Below are positions 12,480-26,660 of a stretch of DNA of 64,000 bases, in pieces (position 1 is the stretch's first letter; the number at the start of each line of letters is the position of its first letter). Source of the stretch: Numida meleagris (lineage: Eukaryota; Chordata; Aves; Galliformes; Numididae); the NCBI RefSeq assembly GCF_002078875.1, contig NC_034412.1, forward strand, positions 82,787,575-82,851,574, given 5' to 3'. A program made the translations under genes and the position numbers. The notes below the pieces were generated by a model. It searched no databases. It was given only the letters and a program-made list of their open reading frames with translations, and was not told the origin of the DNA.

Positions 12480-15400
12480 GAAAATTGCTTCTTTTCCAGG
12501 CGGCAGCAGAACCACTGTCCACTCTACTACAGAACAATTGCTCACAAATGATGAGGCTTAAATGTTGGCAAAATAATATCTAAACTCTCAAGACAACTCT
12601 GGTGTTTATAAATCAACACCAGCTGTTCCTTTTTTATGCAATACTTTGTAAAAATAAAAGAATAAAATAGAATCCAATATGACAGCTCATATACCAAGGC
12701 TCAGTTTTCTGCAAAAACAAACCAGGCCATTAAAAATGTGGGGTTTATTTCAGATTCTAACAGAGCCAAGTGGTCTCAGGATAATAAATGTAACTGTGTT
12801 TCTCTAATGCCTTTAGGCATATGGCAGCTACTTGGCAAAGAGATTCCTAAAGTTCAGCCATTAGAGATCTTCTCTTGCTGTCCCTCTGGAAGAGCAAGGA
12901 GACCCTCTCATACATAGCACCTGTCAAGTATCTTTGAGCCATATCAGGTTCAAAACTGCCCAAAAAGCCAAATTCTGATTTCTGTCATACAGGTTCTGTC
13001 ACAAAATGTGACAACATTCTGTGAAGTTGCTGGGATTGTTTGAGTGGAATTGCCCTCAGGACTTAGCCCTCAGTTCTCTCTCGTGAGCTGGGTGTGTAGT
13101 TCTGTTGAAATATTACTCCTTGCATAATTGAAGGCTCTTGGATTACTTATTTTGGTGGTTATTTCTCATGTGTGGAGTGACCCAGCTGACACAGTTAGCT
13201 GGAACCAGGTAAGTGGGAAAAAGTGTAAGATTTAGTCCTCCCACAGTTAGGTGGCTGGCCCCCAGAACAGGACAAACAAGCTGGGAGGTTCCATATAAAG
13301 TGTATGTGAAAGCCAGGCCTCTCGGAGCATAGTTTCTAACAATGCATTGCTAAGCTCACTGCTAAGCTCATGGCTGGGTGGTCTTTAGCAGGGGGGGATT
13401 ATTTTCTGTTTTGTTGTGAATGCTCAGCACTTCTCTAGAGCTGGGCCTCACCCAGGCACAGCTTTCTACATGAACCCCCAAGGATGGGAATCTCAAATTC
13501 ACTTCTTAAAAAACGAGCATGGAAGTGAGTGCTATTTTTCCTTTTAAAATTCTAGAAAGGATAATAGGGACTGTGTCATTCCCTCTGTTAGTAGTTTGCC
13601 CTGGATTGCCACTGGTGAAGCAGAATACCTGGATGTCTCCACTTAGTGCACATTGAGTCATATTGCAAAGCAGTCACGGCACGTGTGAGCTGGATTCGTG
13701 TCCAGATGAACTGAAGAAAGTACCCCAGGAGCACACCCAAAGGTGTCCTACTGCTCTTTAACGTTCAGTCTGTGAGCTTGTTGAAAATAAACCCTTCTCT
13801 TCTCCTCCCTCACTCCCCAAATCTGTGTATTGTAGACAATGGATCATCAGCACCAGCTGATTTGCTCCTGCTGGAGCTAATGCCTACTGGATGTGCCTGC
13901 AGAGCTTCTGTATTGAAAGCTCTTGGTTAGTGTGGAAGTGTACTTTATTTGACCCAATCTCATTTAGGTGATAGAGGAATTCTTTGGATCAGGCTACCTA
14001 TTCTTTCTAGACAGCATACTTGTAAGTTTTACATTCATGAATTGTTCAAAAGCAGATCTTAAATTTTGCAGCTGCTTTTGGAAATTGTTCGTGTAAGTGT
14101 TATATCTTACCATTTATTGCTCATGAACTGTTTGTTACAAATTTCCTGTCTCTATTCAGCATTGCTGACCTGGCTTTATGGTTGGTCACCTTTATTCTTA
14201 ACACCCTAGGTTTTTTTTAAAGCAAAGAGAAATCCCAACAGAACTCCCATAATGTGGCAGACTAACTAGTAGCTGTAGCAGGCTATCATGCTGTTTTTCC
14301 TAGTCCTTAATTCTGTAGTGTCTTTCCTTATAAGCTACCTCTATCTCTGCTGGAAATAAATTTAACTTAATCAGAAAATGATTTTTTCTTTTGATGACTG
14401 CATTAATCTTGGCAAAATGCCCCTAAATTCATGGTTCACAAACATATGCATGAACTAAACTTTGGTTGCAGAAATATACAGAAACAAATGAAATTGGGAC
14501 CAGATTTGTAACCTGAGTAATTTCCTACAAAAATACTTTTACATTATTCAGCCATTACTCCTATTGACAATTACACTACAAACAAATACCTGTAGATTTG
14601 TTACCAGTGTGGTGGTAAAACAAGGCATTAAACAGAATAGTTGAGAAGTGGGATGTACTTTCTCTGCCTGAATTTCATGGACCTTGCTTTGATTGAACTG
14701 TTCTCAGAATATTTACTGTTCAAATGCCACTTTTATTTCTAAATAGTATATAGCATTAATTAATACAGAAGAGTACCATAATTTTTGAAGAGAAGAATTT
14801 GCTTGATGTTTGTCGAGTGTGTTTAAGCGAATCAAAAGGGCTGGATAAAATAAAAAGTACTGTTCTCTTAGCAGGAGCTTGGTCCCAGAGTGGAAAAGAA
14901 GAGTTCACCTATGAAGGCCCTCCTACTGAGTTACATGCAGTATCTTGAGAGCTAAGACAAAAAAATATGAGAACTCAACTTTCCTGTTTGGAGATTTTCT
15001 GGGGCATGACATTTTAGTGGCAATCGTCTAAACAAAACAAATTATTTTGGAACTCTGCTTTTAGCTTATTTATTTACTACTTGGCAGACTCCTAGTCAAG
15101 AGGGGATAACCCTGGCCCCAGTGATAAGTTTTAACAACTGCATGTTTATGCACTGGTAGGTATCAGGAGGTCAGTCATAAAAACCTGTCAGTTTCTATTA
15201 CTTCTCTGTTGACTTTTTATCAAAGCATGAAGGAAGGAGAGCTGCCATCTTTCTTTTACTGAGATTGGGTGGTATGCATGAATTAGATAAAATAAGCCAT
15301 TTTTTTCTCATGTTGATGCAAAATGTTCCACCTTTGAGAACTGTAGAAAAAAAATTCTCTATACTTTGCAATGAAACAGAGAGACAGTTTTTCCAGGTGA

Positions 15401-16727
15401 AAGCACTGGAAATAATGTAAGAGACATACTTCTGATTCTTTTTAGAAACACATTGAAGTGCTCTGGAATGCTTGTGATGTTCAGTGTTGAATTCTGATCA
15501 GGACTCTCCAAAGAAGGTCTGTTTGGATATTAATTAACTGTTAATTTTTAAGTCATATGCAAGAGGGAATACTGGAACTTGCATCATCATTAATATGTTC
15601 GGGTCACTTTCTTTTGATACCAATGCTGAAACCAAAGAAGCTGTATGAGAAAAAATAATGTCAAAGATGATCACAGTTTCTTCTGCTCCAAATGAAAAAT
15701 TTTCACTCTCTTTAACACCCTGCTTCCAAGTAAGCTTCCAGTTTTCTAATATTGATGGCCATGAGAAGGAAAATCTGCAATCACAACAGGAAAGTCAGTC
15801 AATCATTCTACTGAAAGCAGAGCCAAGCTCGGAAGGATCATGTGATTGGCTTATGTGTCATTCTGTTAACAAAGAAAAAGAGTCTGGAATTCCTTTTGTT
15901 CCTTTGCTTACATTTAAATGCATAGCTACCATTAGGCTAGGCTACAGCTCTTAAGAAAAATAACACACTTCGATATCTACCGATGGGACCTAAGATCTTA
16001 GATTTCAAATTATGTTCTAGATAGGAGCAGCTACAGGGTGCAAATCTACAGAAGAATAGAGGACCTAGTTATTCTGAGCTTGTAGCAAGAGAGCAGATCC
16101 TGAAGACTGACTGTTAAAAATGTTAAGCTATAGTGTCTAACCAATTGCTCCTAGCACTCTGCTATGCAGAATGGACGCTGCTGCATCTCACGTGGCACCT
16201 GTTGATGTGTAGTAATTTCCTTGGAGGTATTTACGTTAACAGTAGTCAAAGTGAATAACTTGTATACCCGCTTCTCTATTTCATTATGGGGTTTACTCCG
16301 GGGTTTTTCTCTCTCAAACTCTAGCAGAATAGAGGCCCTAAGTTTTGACCTACTTAGAAGTACAAAAGTACTTTGATTAAATCGAAGAAGGTCACCTAGC
16401 AAGAGGACAGTTTCTGGGAATGAAAGTCTTTCAAGTAGGAAACATCAGTTCTTAGAGAGTGGTTACTTCGTCCAGTACCGCCTTTTCACCTTACATTTCT
16501 TAGGAGACGTTTTGTATGCCCGACTGCTACGCTTATTATCACAGGAACGCTGTGGAACATCATGTTCCCATTTATGTTTGCAGGGTACTACTGCTGCTGG
16601 TGTGATAGGCTACATATTTCCATATGTGTGAGACTCATCCTGTATGACTGAAAAAATGCTTCTTCCTTCACATCCCATCCAGAGCACTGGAAACAATTGG
16701 TATATATCATCTGACAACCCACAGCAT

Positions 16728-16778
16728 TGTATGTCTGAAGCACACAGTAGAATGTATGTCTGTAGCAATACAGTAGAA
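16728..16778. repeat. Two-copy tandem duplication of about 25 bp
   Basis: Copy 1 (16728-16752) starts TGTATGTCTGAAGCACACAG and copy 2 (16753-16778) starts TGTATGTCTGTAGCAATACA; both end in CAGTAGAA. They are directly adjacent and differ by a few bases and one insertion. Confidence 0.85.
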
Positions 16779-17734
16779 AATATTCAGCATCTTTGCAGTT
16801 TTGAGGCCACTTAGCAGGCAGTTTGGTATCACCTCCTTGTTTGCTACTGATGAGTGTATGGAGTATCGGAGGAGGGATGAAGGAAACGCTGACGGACTAC
16901 TCTTGCCTGTAGTCCCTTCAGGTCAAGGGCTGTGTGCGTTTTCAGTGAAAGATGGCTAAAGATCCTTTGATTGTGTACTACTTCTGTGAGTCCATTGAAG
17001 GTTAGGCCTCAAAGGTCCAGTCAGAAGGCAGCCAGCCTGGATCTGACTCCTGCCAGATGCTGAGCGTTACTGAGCTAGAACATTTTAAGCAGAATGAACA
17101 AGGAGTTTCTTGCTTAATACAAAGCATACTTGATCTTCATTACAGTCTTTTGTCCTTACTGATATGTGCTAGATGCACAGTGGGCTCTGTGCTGACCCGG
17201 TGGATTATGCTGGGCCTCTTGCAGCTCTCAGACATTACATGTTGAGGAGGTTATAACAAGTTAATGTTTGTTCTAGACTGTTCGAGGCCTAATACATGAT
17301 TTTAAGAGGGAAATACCCTGATCCAGTAGACAGTACTGGAGGAGCTGAGAATATCAATAGAAAAGTGAATGCATGTATGTGTGTATCAGTGTATCTGCTT
17401 GTAGAAAAAACTGTTCCAAAAGTAAAAGGAGAAAGAAAAAGGAATTACATCTAGAGCAGACAGGTGATCCTTTGGCGTCTCACAGAAATCAGGTGTGAAA
17501 ATCAAACTGATTGCTGAGGAACTAGTGTGGAGAAGGAGAATACTAAGATTTTTGAATACTGAGCACACAAACCCAGCACCCTCAGAAGGGTCATATGAGA
17601 TTTTGATACAATCTTTTATTGGAGGACCTAGATAGATACCCAGCTGTAATCAATTTTATAGGGTCTCAATAAAAAGTGGATAGAAACATTAGAACATCTC
17701 ACCGTGGTTGTCACCACATTGGTAGAAAGCAAGC

Positions 17735-17794
17735 TGCTTGATCTGGATTCTTGTGAGGTCCTTTCCAACCTTAACCATTCTTTGATTCTGTGAT
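17735..17794 (+). mobile_element. Short CR1 3' tail fragment
   Basis: Reads GAGGTCCTTTCCAACCTTAA, then CCATTCTTTGATTCTGTGAT. This matches the last about 60 bp of CR1 in sense orientation. Sequence upstream to about 17620 may also belong to it but is too diverged to call. Confidence 0.7.
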
Positions 17795-19710
17795 GTACTA
17801 TGGGTTGGGCTTCCCTAGTTAAGAAGACATTAACACTGAATCTTTTCTGATTTTTTTTCTCACTTTCAGATGACAGCTCCTCTGGCAGTTACACATTCCC
17901 AGGAATGGGACGGTGCAGTTTCTTGGCTTTGTCAAGGGTACTGCTGTTTTTTCAGGCTGTTTAGCAGTCTGAACACAAATCTTCCCAGAAAAGCTCTGAA
18001 ATGGTAAATGCTCTGGGTTTATGGCACTCTTGAGAAACACATAATACAAGAAAAAAAAAAGTAGGGTTCTGGACACAATTATTACTTATTTTAGCTAGAA
18101 ATACACAGCTTTCGCAAACCACCCAAACCAAAGTTAAAAAATAACATAAAAACAAGCCCCACGCTATATCCTTTTGTTAAGAAATAAGGATTTAGATCTT
18201 TGAAAGTAGGTCTGAGCTGCCTGAGAAGTTCATTCTTATACATGGCTGCTTTAAATTATTTCACTCTCCTCTGCAGCAATTCTGTGCATGATTCACCATG
18301 TTATGCAAAAACGTTTTCTTTCTTAAAATAGTTCTCTGTGTGTTTGAGCTTTCTCCCAGGTCTCATATTCTTTATGGTTTTAAAATATCAACACTGATAT
18401 TTTTATTTGGGCTAAGATATGCACCATGTCTCTAGATCCTGTTCCTTGAAGAAACTGGGGAGGAAGGGAATTGGTGTTCCCAAAGCTCTTCTTTCTCTTG
18501 TCAGAAGATGCTTTCACCTGGAAGGCAACAAGGGTAAAAATCTACATCAACAATCCTATGTGTCACTCACTCAGCTCTCAGATTAAGGTGAAAGTTATAA
18601 AAAGGAAAGACGCGTTAGTTTTCACAATCACTTAGTTTGTTGGCTGACATAAGCACACCAAAAGAGTTCATATTCTCAAGGAAATTCAGAAGCTTTCCAT
18701 AATCAAGGCTTCCAAATTGTCACATGCTGTCATCCTTTTTTATTCCACTTAACGACCTATGATTTTATTCAAAGAAATTTTAAAACAATTAGAAAAATAG
18801 GCCAAACACTGTCTGTCAAAAACTAAGAAATCTCAACTGAATCAGTTTTACTGCTGATCTAACAGGTCCACAAAGTCTGAAGTGATTAGTTGTAGTTCAT
18901 AGGAGGCTGCTGCTGTGATGAAAAGATGTTTAAAATTTCGTTAGATGTTTATAGACCCAGAGGTGAGGACCCACTGTATTATAATAAACAGCACAAACAA
19001 TTTTTATATTTTTTATAAAGGATTAAACTCTGACCTGTTGTGATCTTTTGACTAAGTCATATCAGGTCTCAGCTACAAGGATAACCTTAGGGAGTGATTT
19101 CGCTGACATACATAGTTCACACGTGGCATTGCTTACTTGGTTGAAATTTAGATTTATACATTTTTCATATTAAAGAAGTACTGCAGCTAGTAATTCGACA
19201 TTCTCACTAAATAACTGCTTGTGTTGCTACTAGTTGACTGACAGCAAATGAAATCCTACAAGGTTTTTTATACATTTTGGTGGTAGTGATACAGCTAAGT
19301 GGCCTCTTGGTAGGTAAGAGCTTTGTTTGTCTAGGGTTTTAGCATAATCATTAAATCACAGCTTTCTCTAATTGCTTCAGCAACAGCCAAACTCAGTTGG
19401 ATGGGATTCTACAGCAAATGGAATTCTGTCACATTCAATATTGGTGTTTGCTTTATTAAATAGCATTTCTCTGGAGACCCACATAGTCTTTTCAGAGTTT
19501 TTAATTTGTTACAATATGTAGTAGCTGGCTTCTGTGAAGGAATTGTTCACAAACTGCGTTCTCATTATTGCTACTGATGCCTTTTTACTTTAAATGAGGT
19601 TGACAAGATAAGATACGCTATTTAGAAGCTGTACTTACTTTGCTCAGTGCAGAGTTTTGAAGGAGAGCACTACTTGGTGTGCATAAATTCTCTTATTTCT
19701 TTGAAGTGAA

Positions 19711-19783
19711 AATTTAATAATTAAAACATTAATACAAATAATATATAGAAATAATATAAAATAATATATGAAATACAATAGTT
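19711..19783. repeat. AT-rich low-complexity block
   Basis: Repeated AATAATATA-like words with almost no G or C over about 70 bp. Confidence 0.75.
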
Positions 19784-22700
19784 AATACAAAACCACTCTG
19801 TTAGCTGAGTTTCCCAATGTGTGCATTGTTCTCTCTGTTTTTCTAAACTAAATATCCAGTAATTCAGCTACCATAGCACCATGGTCAGTTATCTGTGATA
19901 CTACTCTACACTATTACAACAGCAAGTATAAGTTTTCATTCTAAGTATTGTTTTTATTGTAAACAGCTGAATCAGACATCTCCATTTGAATCAGAGTTTT
20001 AATTTGTAAATGCAGATGCTGATGTAAAGTTCGCTGCCCTGTATTAACGCTTCTCAGTGCTGAAACTTTTGAACATGCTGGGAATCTGTGACTGCACAGC
20101 ACACCCAACTTTATCTGTGCAACTTGCACTCCAGATAATTGTTTCTTCATTAACCAGTTGTGACTGTCACATGCCTGTTGGTATAATGTACTTGAGAAGG
20201 GTAATGCTACATGACTAAAGCAAGGAGTGACCGAGTGATCCAGTGGTAGCAGAAAAGTACATGAGAAATGGCATTATTTTATTTGCTTTGTCTTGACTAA
20301 AGATTTCCTTATATTTCAGGTTTCCAAGACTGTAGGAAGATATATCTGAACAATTCTTCCTCTAGTTTAACTATTTCATATAGGAATTTCTAATCCAAAG
20401 GCAGGGTAAGATAAAATGCAGGGCCTGAGGGCCATTACTGGCAACTGTGGCTAGCTGGGGAGTGAACTTAAGAAGCCAGGCAAATAATCACATCTTCTTC
20501 ATTTGAAACATTTCATACTGGCAGAAATCTTTAACCAGTGCTCCAACTTCTGTCTGCCACTCGGAGCTTTTTATACAAAACAGCGGGAGCCTGGCAGCCT
20601 GGAGAGCATTGAGCATTACAAGCTAAAAACTTGAACATCATTTATAGGTTTTCCTGCCAAGACTGTGAAAACCTAAACAACGTAGATACGGTTGTTTCAC
20701 CCAGCTTTCCACTTCTGTTTTGCCTTTGCTGTGTAAGCTCCCAAAACCTCAACTAGTTTTCTTCCTGAATTTCAAATTCTTGGTAGTATGTAGAATAGGA
20801 TTTGTTTCACCGACCTTTGTCTCTGTAAAGCTACATAGCTAGACTGAACTATTCTCTCAGCTCCCTCTACAGCCAGTGAAGAGACAGATTTCTCCAGGAG
20901 GCTTTTTATCTTGTATGAATTTAGACAACCATCTTGGGGTGAAATGAATCCCAGCCCTGTTGTCACCCTCCAGCTTTGATTTTGCTAACAGTAACAAGTT
21001 CAATTTCCATGCTGGGATTTGGAGTGCTGCACAGAATGTTCCAACATCTGATGTTCTAATGGAAAATGGGTGCATAAGTCTTTTAATTAGCCTTGAAAAT
21101 CTCATCTTAATGTTTGAATAAGTTTGAATTCATGTACATTTGTACATATATTTCTCTTTCAAACTTTTTTGGTAATTCCCACAGATTCCCACAGTGGTTT
21201 TTGCTTAAGGAATAAGTACTGTTTGTGCACCAGAGATATTGTATATTATTAATATGTAACAGCACAATTTTTGTGCTTCACAAGAGGTATTTCTTAAATA
21301 TTTCTTCGGTGTTCTCATTTTTTTCTGACTAGTTATTGCTAAATCAGGCTTCTGTGCATGAGGTTACCTATCTTGGGACATATGATACACTGGATCTTTT
21401 CTATTTCATGTATCTTCCAAAGAAATAACAGTTAGATAGCTGTCCAACATTGTGATGTGTTCTGACCTAGTTTGCAAAGCTTAATAGGAGGTAACAATCT
21501 TTAATTAATTTGACTTACCAGCTAACAAATGCATACATAGATCCTCGTCCAGCAAACCATTTAAGCGTATCCTTAATTTTAAAACTCTTTTGTCTGAGTC
21601 TCAGGAAGAGTTTTCTTAGAAGTCCTGTAGGGTAGAATGTGTGTGTCAATTAAATATGTAAGTCTCAACACCTGTATGTCTTTTCAACCCATTTAATCTT
21701 AGCTTAGGATAAATTGTAGCACTTCTTAGCCCTGTCACCACTCGATTCTTCTCCAGTAAGCTGGAATGTAATGAAGAAGCATGGCGTGTTCTGGGTTTCT
21801 CTTCTCTACTTGATTTGGACAAGAAGGCGCAAGAGCTAAATACAGTATGTTTTCTTAACTCAGCTGAAGAGCTATTTCTTACATTTCAAAATATAATCTT
21901 CTAGACTGAGACCTCTGAAGTCCCAATGTCGTATTACCTGCGGTCTTTGAGGAGGTCCAGTGAGATTCCATAGAAAAAAGACAGGAAAGAGTCCAGTCTA
22001 TAACAGAGGTGCCAAGGACTGTCTTTGGTGTGTCCCCATTGTGCATCAATGAAGTATTTAAATGTCATCAGTAATAATTTCACTTTCACTGTAGTAACTG
22101 ATCAAGGCATTTGTGTTCACTAAGTTTTAGAGCCTAGGGATGTGGTGTAGTTGAGTAGGTAGACCCAGAGAGACTCTTTTACTAATGTTGCTGAGAATAT
22201 GACTTTTTTATCTGCCCTCCTGACATATGGTATTTGATGTTCTGTATTCACTGATGGCAATACTAGTTATTGCCTTTTCATTGGGATAGATGGCATAGTA
22301 GCTTCCATTTACTCACACAGATGGAAGTAAACAAGGTAAAAAAGAAGCAAGGTCAAAATGTCAGCATAAAATAAGAACATTCATATGACTAACGGTAGTA
22401 CAATAGATAATAGATACACTTAATATTCCCTCTCTATAAACCATTCTCAAAGGCTGAGGCTGTGGAGCATTCTGCTGCAGAATAGGGAAGTGTAACTGTG
22501 GCTCATTTCTGATAAACACAAAACTCAAGCTTGTGATTTGTCTGCAGTGACTGTGGATGGAGAATACTACTAAGGAACTAAATTTCTGTTCTCAGCCTCC
22601 TAGAGACATCCACGTGTCTATTGAAAAGAGGGCTCAAATTTAAAATGGTTTTGAGAAAGGATTTAGCATGCAGTATATATACAAAAGCCAAACAGATACT

Positions 22701-24925
22701 GCACTGGGGGTAGAAGTGTCTATTTCTGTTAACAACTGCACTACAATCATAATTTAGTTGTAATGCCTAGGTTTTTTGTTCATGCAACCAGAATATGGGT
22801 CTTCCCTCTATGGACCAAGTGCAATCTTATCCTATATACTTAAAAAGGATGAAAGGGCATCCTCTGCTAATTATTGATAATATTGCTGTGAAATATCAAG
22901 GATGATGCCATGGCGGCAATAAAGAATTAGCAGTGAGCCCAGCTTCATTGCTTTCTTCTTTCCCCTTTTTTTTTTTTTTCCTATCCATTCTTGTGTGCAG
23001 GTTTCAGGAGTAGAAATAATGAATTCAAATTAAAGAAGCAGTGAAATGACACATTGCATAAATTAACCCTTTCTGCTTTGTCCTGCTTACAGTGTAGTAT
23101 TAAACTCTGCAATCTGTCTATTTGCTGTAGGTGAACAGTGAAACATGCACAGAGTGAATATTTAAGGATTCATTTCTCTTTTGTCCACAAGCTGCAGTAA
23201 AACAATGATAAATAATAGGTTTGAGACCTGCCATTCTTTTTTGATTCTGTTATTAGACTAAACCAGATAGCTTGCTGTGTTGTCCTTTCCTGATAACTTA
23301 AGTTAGAAAATCTCAATAATTTTAAGGACTCCAATTTTATAAGGATATTCAACTTGAAATACACATAGCATCTTGCAGGTGGAAAAATTGAGTGGCTCAG
23401 ATGTAATGGGATAACTATACTTTTGAAGCTGTGCGTAGACTGGTCTTGCTATTTGCCAGCCTAGCAAGCAGTTGCCACGACCACTCTAACGAAAATCTTC
23501 CACTTCAGGCGTACATTAATGGCGAAATAAAAAGGAAGAAGACAATCATATTTCCGAACATAAGGAAAATACTTTTTTTTCTTCCTATCGGTGTCATCAT
23601 ATTTTGGTTAGTCTGAACCTCTGGTATACTCACCCAGTGTAGACTTGCCATTTTAGAATCTAAGTGGAACTGTCTTGGAATAGTGGATCTGCAAAGCTGA
23701 ATTGTATGGCCAGAATCAATGCAGTGTATTTGTTTTGCTGTAGTGATGCTAATTCCCGGATTCCCAGGTTCAGAAGAAAAGTACATGAATCACTTTGCAT
23801 ATTTTGCAAAGCCTCCTCGCTCCCTTTTTTTTGTGTGTTTCTCTCATTTTCATCTGGAATCAAATAATTAATGTTTCATTTTCACAGTCCTCCAATAAGA
23901 ACATAAGCTGTTAGTGTTTTTTTTTTTTCTCTGTGTTTTGTTGCCTCATAGTGTAGCATTCTAGGCAATAAAAAGAGGATCCTTGGTGTAGTATGAATTT
24001 CCAGGGAATCTGTAAGAATAGCTTTCTGTTATGAGCCTTTTCCTGTAATTCCATTGGTTTCTTTAAGTTATTTCGGATTTACATGAGAAGCAGAGACCTT
24101 GCCCCCATTTTGCACAGGAGCCAGTCTCTCTGCGGCAGTGCTGCTGTCTGCTTTTCTTGCAGGACTGTATTCTGTCTTTTCAATAAAACAGAAACTTGGT
24201 CTTGTTTCTTTACTGTACAAACCAAGATAAGTTCCAAAGTGGAATGTAAACAATAATTTAATTAATTAATAAGTAATCTGAAGAAACTGATATGTTTTCA
24301 GCACTGAGTAGAGTTTTGGCAAAAGCTGGAAGTGTGTAATGGAACAGAAAACTACTTATGACCAAAGCCAAGTCTTAAAATCTTTCTGCCAGTTTTACTA
24401 CACATTGTTTGAGAGATGGCATCCAGCCACGATAGTAAGTGAAATAAAAGCAAGCAACACCATTAAAACTGTGAATATGTGTGAAATAACAAATGGAAGT
24501 AATAGAGTTGGGCATTTCTGTCAGGGGGAAGGGAGCTGGAGATCCTGTAAGAAAGATCTGGTTAGTTGCAAGATTAATTTAATGCTATATAAAACATGCT
24601 TTATGTTTAAAATAAGACAAAAAAATAACACATGCAAAAGCAACAGGAGTAGTCCTTACAAACTGGCTTTGGGCAACTAGATTAGACCTCTTTTCTCAGG
24701 TGCTGTACAAGGTACTACATATTGTTAGGAAGAATGCCCCAGCTGTAAGATAGGTGTGAATCTTCTTGTACCTGCATAATGATAGAGGGCCATGTGACTA
24801 CATAGGTTTATCACCTATGTACTGTACATGACTAATCAATCTACTTTCACTGTGTTCATACTTTTTTCTAGAAAATAATTCAAGACTCAGAATATCAATA
24901 TTTCACACAGAATTTATATAAATAG

Positions 24926-24970
24926 CAAAAAACAAAACAAAACAAAAAAAAAACCTACCCAAACAAACCC
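24926..24970. repeat. A-rich (CAAAA)n tract
   Basis: Runs of AAAACAAAACAAAAC followed by a poly-A stretch and AAACCTACCCAAACAAACCC. No retroposon body seen beside it. Confidence 0.75.
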
Positions 24971-26039
24971 ATGCCAAATCATAAAAACATTGTGCATCAC
25001 AGGGTTAGACCTACAGATCTGTTCTCAGATGGCAAAATATGTGAAATTAAGATATGCAGATCCCTGTTAATTTGTTACTCCTGTGAAATTTGTATCAGAA
25101 CCTTGAATATGCTGGGTAGACTGAAGGCAGGTCTAATTCAAAGCTAATAGGAAAAGTTCTTGGTTTCATGTATTCTGGTGTTCTGTTTTTAATGGTCTGT
25201 TGGTGTGCTCTGAGTATAAACATTAGTGTCAGAATTTTTATGATACTTTATCTTGTGAGTTTTCATAATTTGTAACACTGTGCAGCTTTTACAGGTGTAC
25301 AGGCAAAATCTTATCTTGAACTGCATTTTAAAAGCTCAAGTATAGTTTGATTTGCTGGGAATGGGGGGAAGGGTGGAATAATATTCTTTCCTTGGAGAGA
25401 CAGCAGTTTCCTTGTGCAGCATTAACTTGAAAGAATATGAGAAGCGTGCACGTTGCCAACAGGCGTGTGGATGTATAGAGTTCTGAAAATAGTAAGTGTC
25501 AATAGGGAATGGTTTCAGGTGCCAGCAGAAAAATGTAAGCTCTCAGGGGAACTATCTCTTTTTATTTTTGCCTTGTCCAATGCCAAGCCACAGAGGTTGG
25601 TGTTTAAAATTCAGTTCTTCCCTGAAAAGTGATTATATAGAAAAAGTCTCACTTCAGAACAGATGTGCTTCCTAGGTGTATTCAGAATCACATTTATTTG
25701 TTTTCATGATCATCTTTTCATATACTCTTTACACCTTTTATATGTTGTGCAACCAAAAGCAATGTGAAGGAGAAACCATAAATCTGCCTGAGACCCGTGG
25801 GCAGTGCGGCTCTCCTGGACCTGGACACCCACTTATCCCAGTAACATGGCGGCAGCACTCTGTGGGTCTTTCTGCTCTGCAATACAGAAGGCTATGGGTC
25901 TGTAGCAAGATCGTGTCGCCTAACCCACAGTGGCAGTGCACCAAGCCATGTTACTTCTATCCTTGTTAGCCATAGAGAAGTGATCGGTCTCATCTTTACA
26001 CCAGTCTTTTCACATAGTTGAACGTTGTCATCATATTCC

Positions 26040-26660
26040 CTGTGAGCTTCTTTGTGACACCAAATACAACCAGATCCTTCTGACTTGCTTAATATGAGTC
26101 TCATAGGTTTCATTTGATTGTGTTTTAAAACTCTGTGATTCCTCTTGTTCTCATCTAAATTCCTAAAACTTGTCCCCAACAAGTAATTGGCCCAGACTTG
26201 GAACAGTATTCCAGAAGTGGATGGACTATTCCAGCTGAAGTCTTTCCAGAGATGTGCTTGTGAGAGTGGAAGAGAATTATGTCTTAGACATTTCGCTCAT
26301 TTGCAGGAGCAATGGATCGCTGATGTGTTTCCTTTATGATCTGGACCTTTTTCTAGCCTTTTATCCCCCATTTTGTATTTGTGCTTTCGTCACTTTGCTT
26401 TATTGAATTTCATCTTCATTTTAATTTTAAATGAATAAATTTTAATAAATTTTAAATATTTAATAAATTAATAAATAAAAAATAAATTTTAAAATAATTT
26501 TGAATTCCAGTTGTGTTCTGCAAAGTACCTGCATCCTCTCCTGAGTGTGGTTTCATGTTCTGACTTTTTACTTGAACTCTGCCTTCCAAGTCATTAAATG
26601 AAAATAAAGGAATTTGGAAAAAATGCTACAGGCTCCACTTGCCTTATTTTCCAGTTGCAA
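26040..26660 (-). mobile_element. Ancient CR1-like LINE remnant, interrupted by AT-rich sequence
   Basis: On the + strand it shows words of an old CR1-like element in reverse complement: TCCCCAACAAGTAATTGGCC, AGACTTGGAACAGTATTCCA, GCCTTTTATCCCCCATTTTG, TTGTATTTGTGCTTTCG, TTTATTGAATTTCATCTTC and, after an AT-rich interruption, TTTTGAATTCCAGTTGTG and TTCCAAGTCATTAAATGAAA. Family words are recalled, not searched. It is a different segment from the remnant at 11540-12010 and carries no intact ORF. Confidence 0.72.
26421..26501. repeat. TAAA-rich simple repeat inside the ancient CR1
   Basis: About 80 bp made almost only of TTTTAAATG, AATAAATTTTAATAAATTT and TTAATAAATAAAAAATAAAT words. It lies between CR1-like TTTCATCTTC and TTTTGAATTCCAG, so it looks like expansion or insertion within the older element. 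Confidence 0.8.

Larger units (their letters stand above)
12011..17734. other. Intronic sequence with an ATT microsatellite
   Basis: No gene recognised. It contains an ATT microsatellite (12443-12479), a TATA-like CCATATAAAG followed by a 12-bp tandem duplication (13291-13371), and a 25-bp tandem duplication (16728-16778). The interval 12600-15650 lacks even short frames of note and looks like plain intron. Confidence 0.5.
17795..26039. other. Intronic sequence with AT-rich and homopolymer tracts
   Basis: No gene recognised. It holds an AT-rich block (19711-19783), T tracts near 22967 and 23921, and an A-rich tract (24926-24970). Open frames up to 113 codons show no known domain. Confidence 0.5.
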
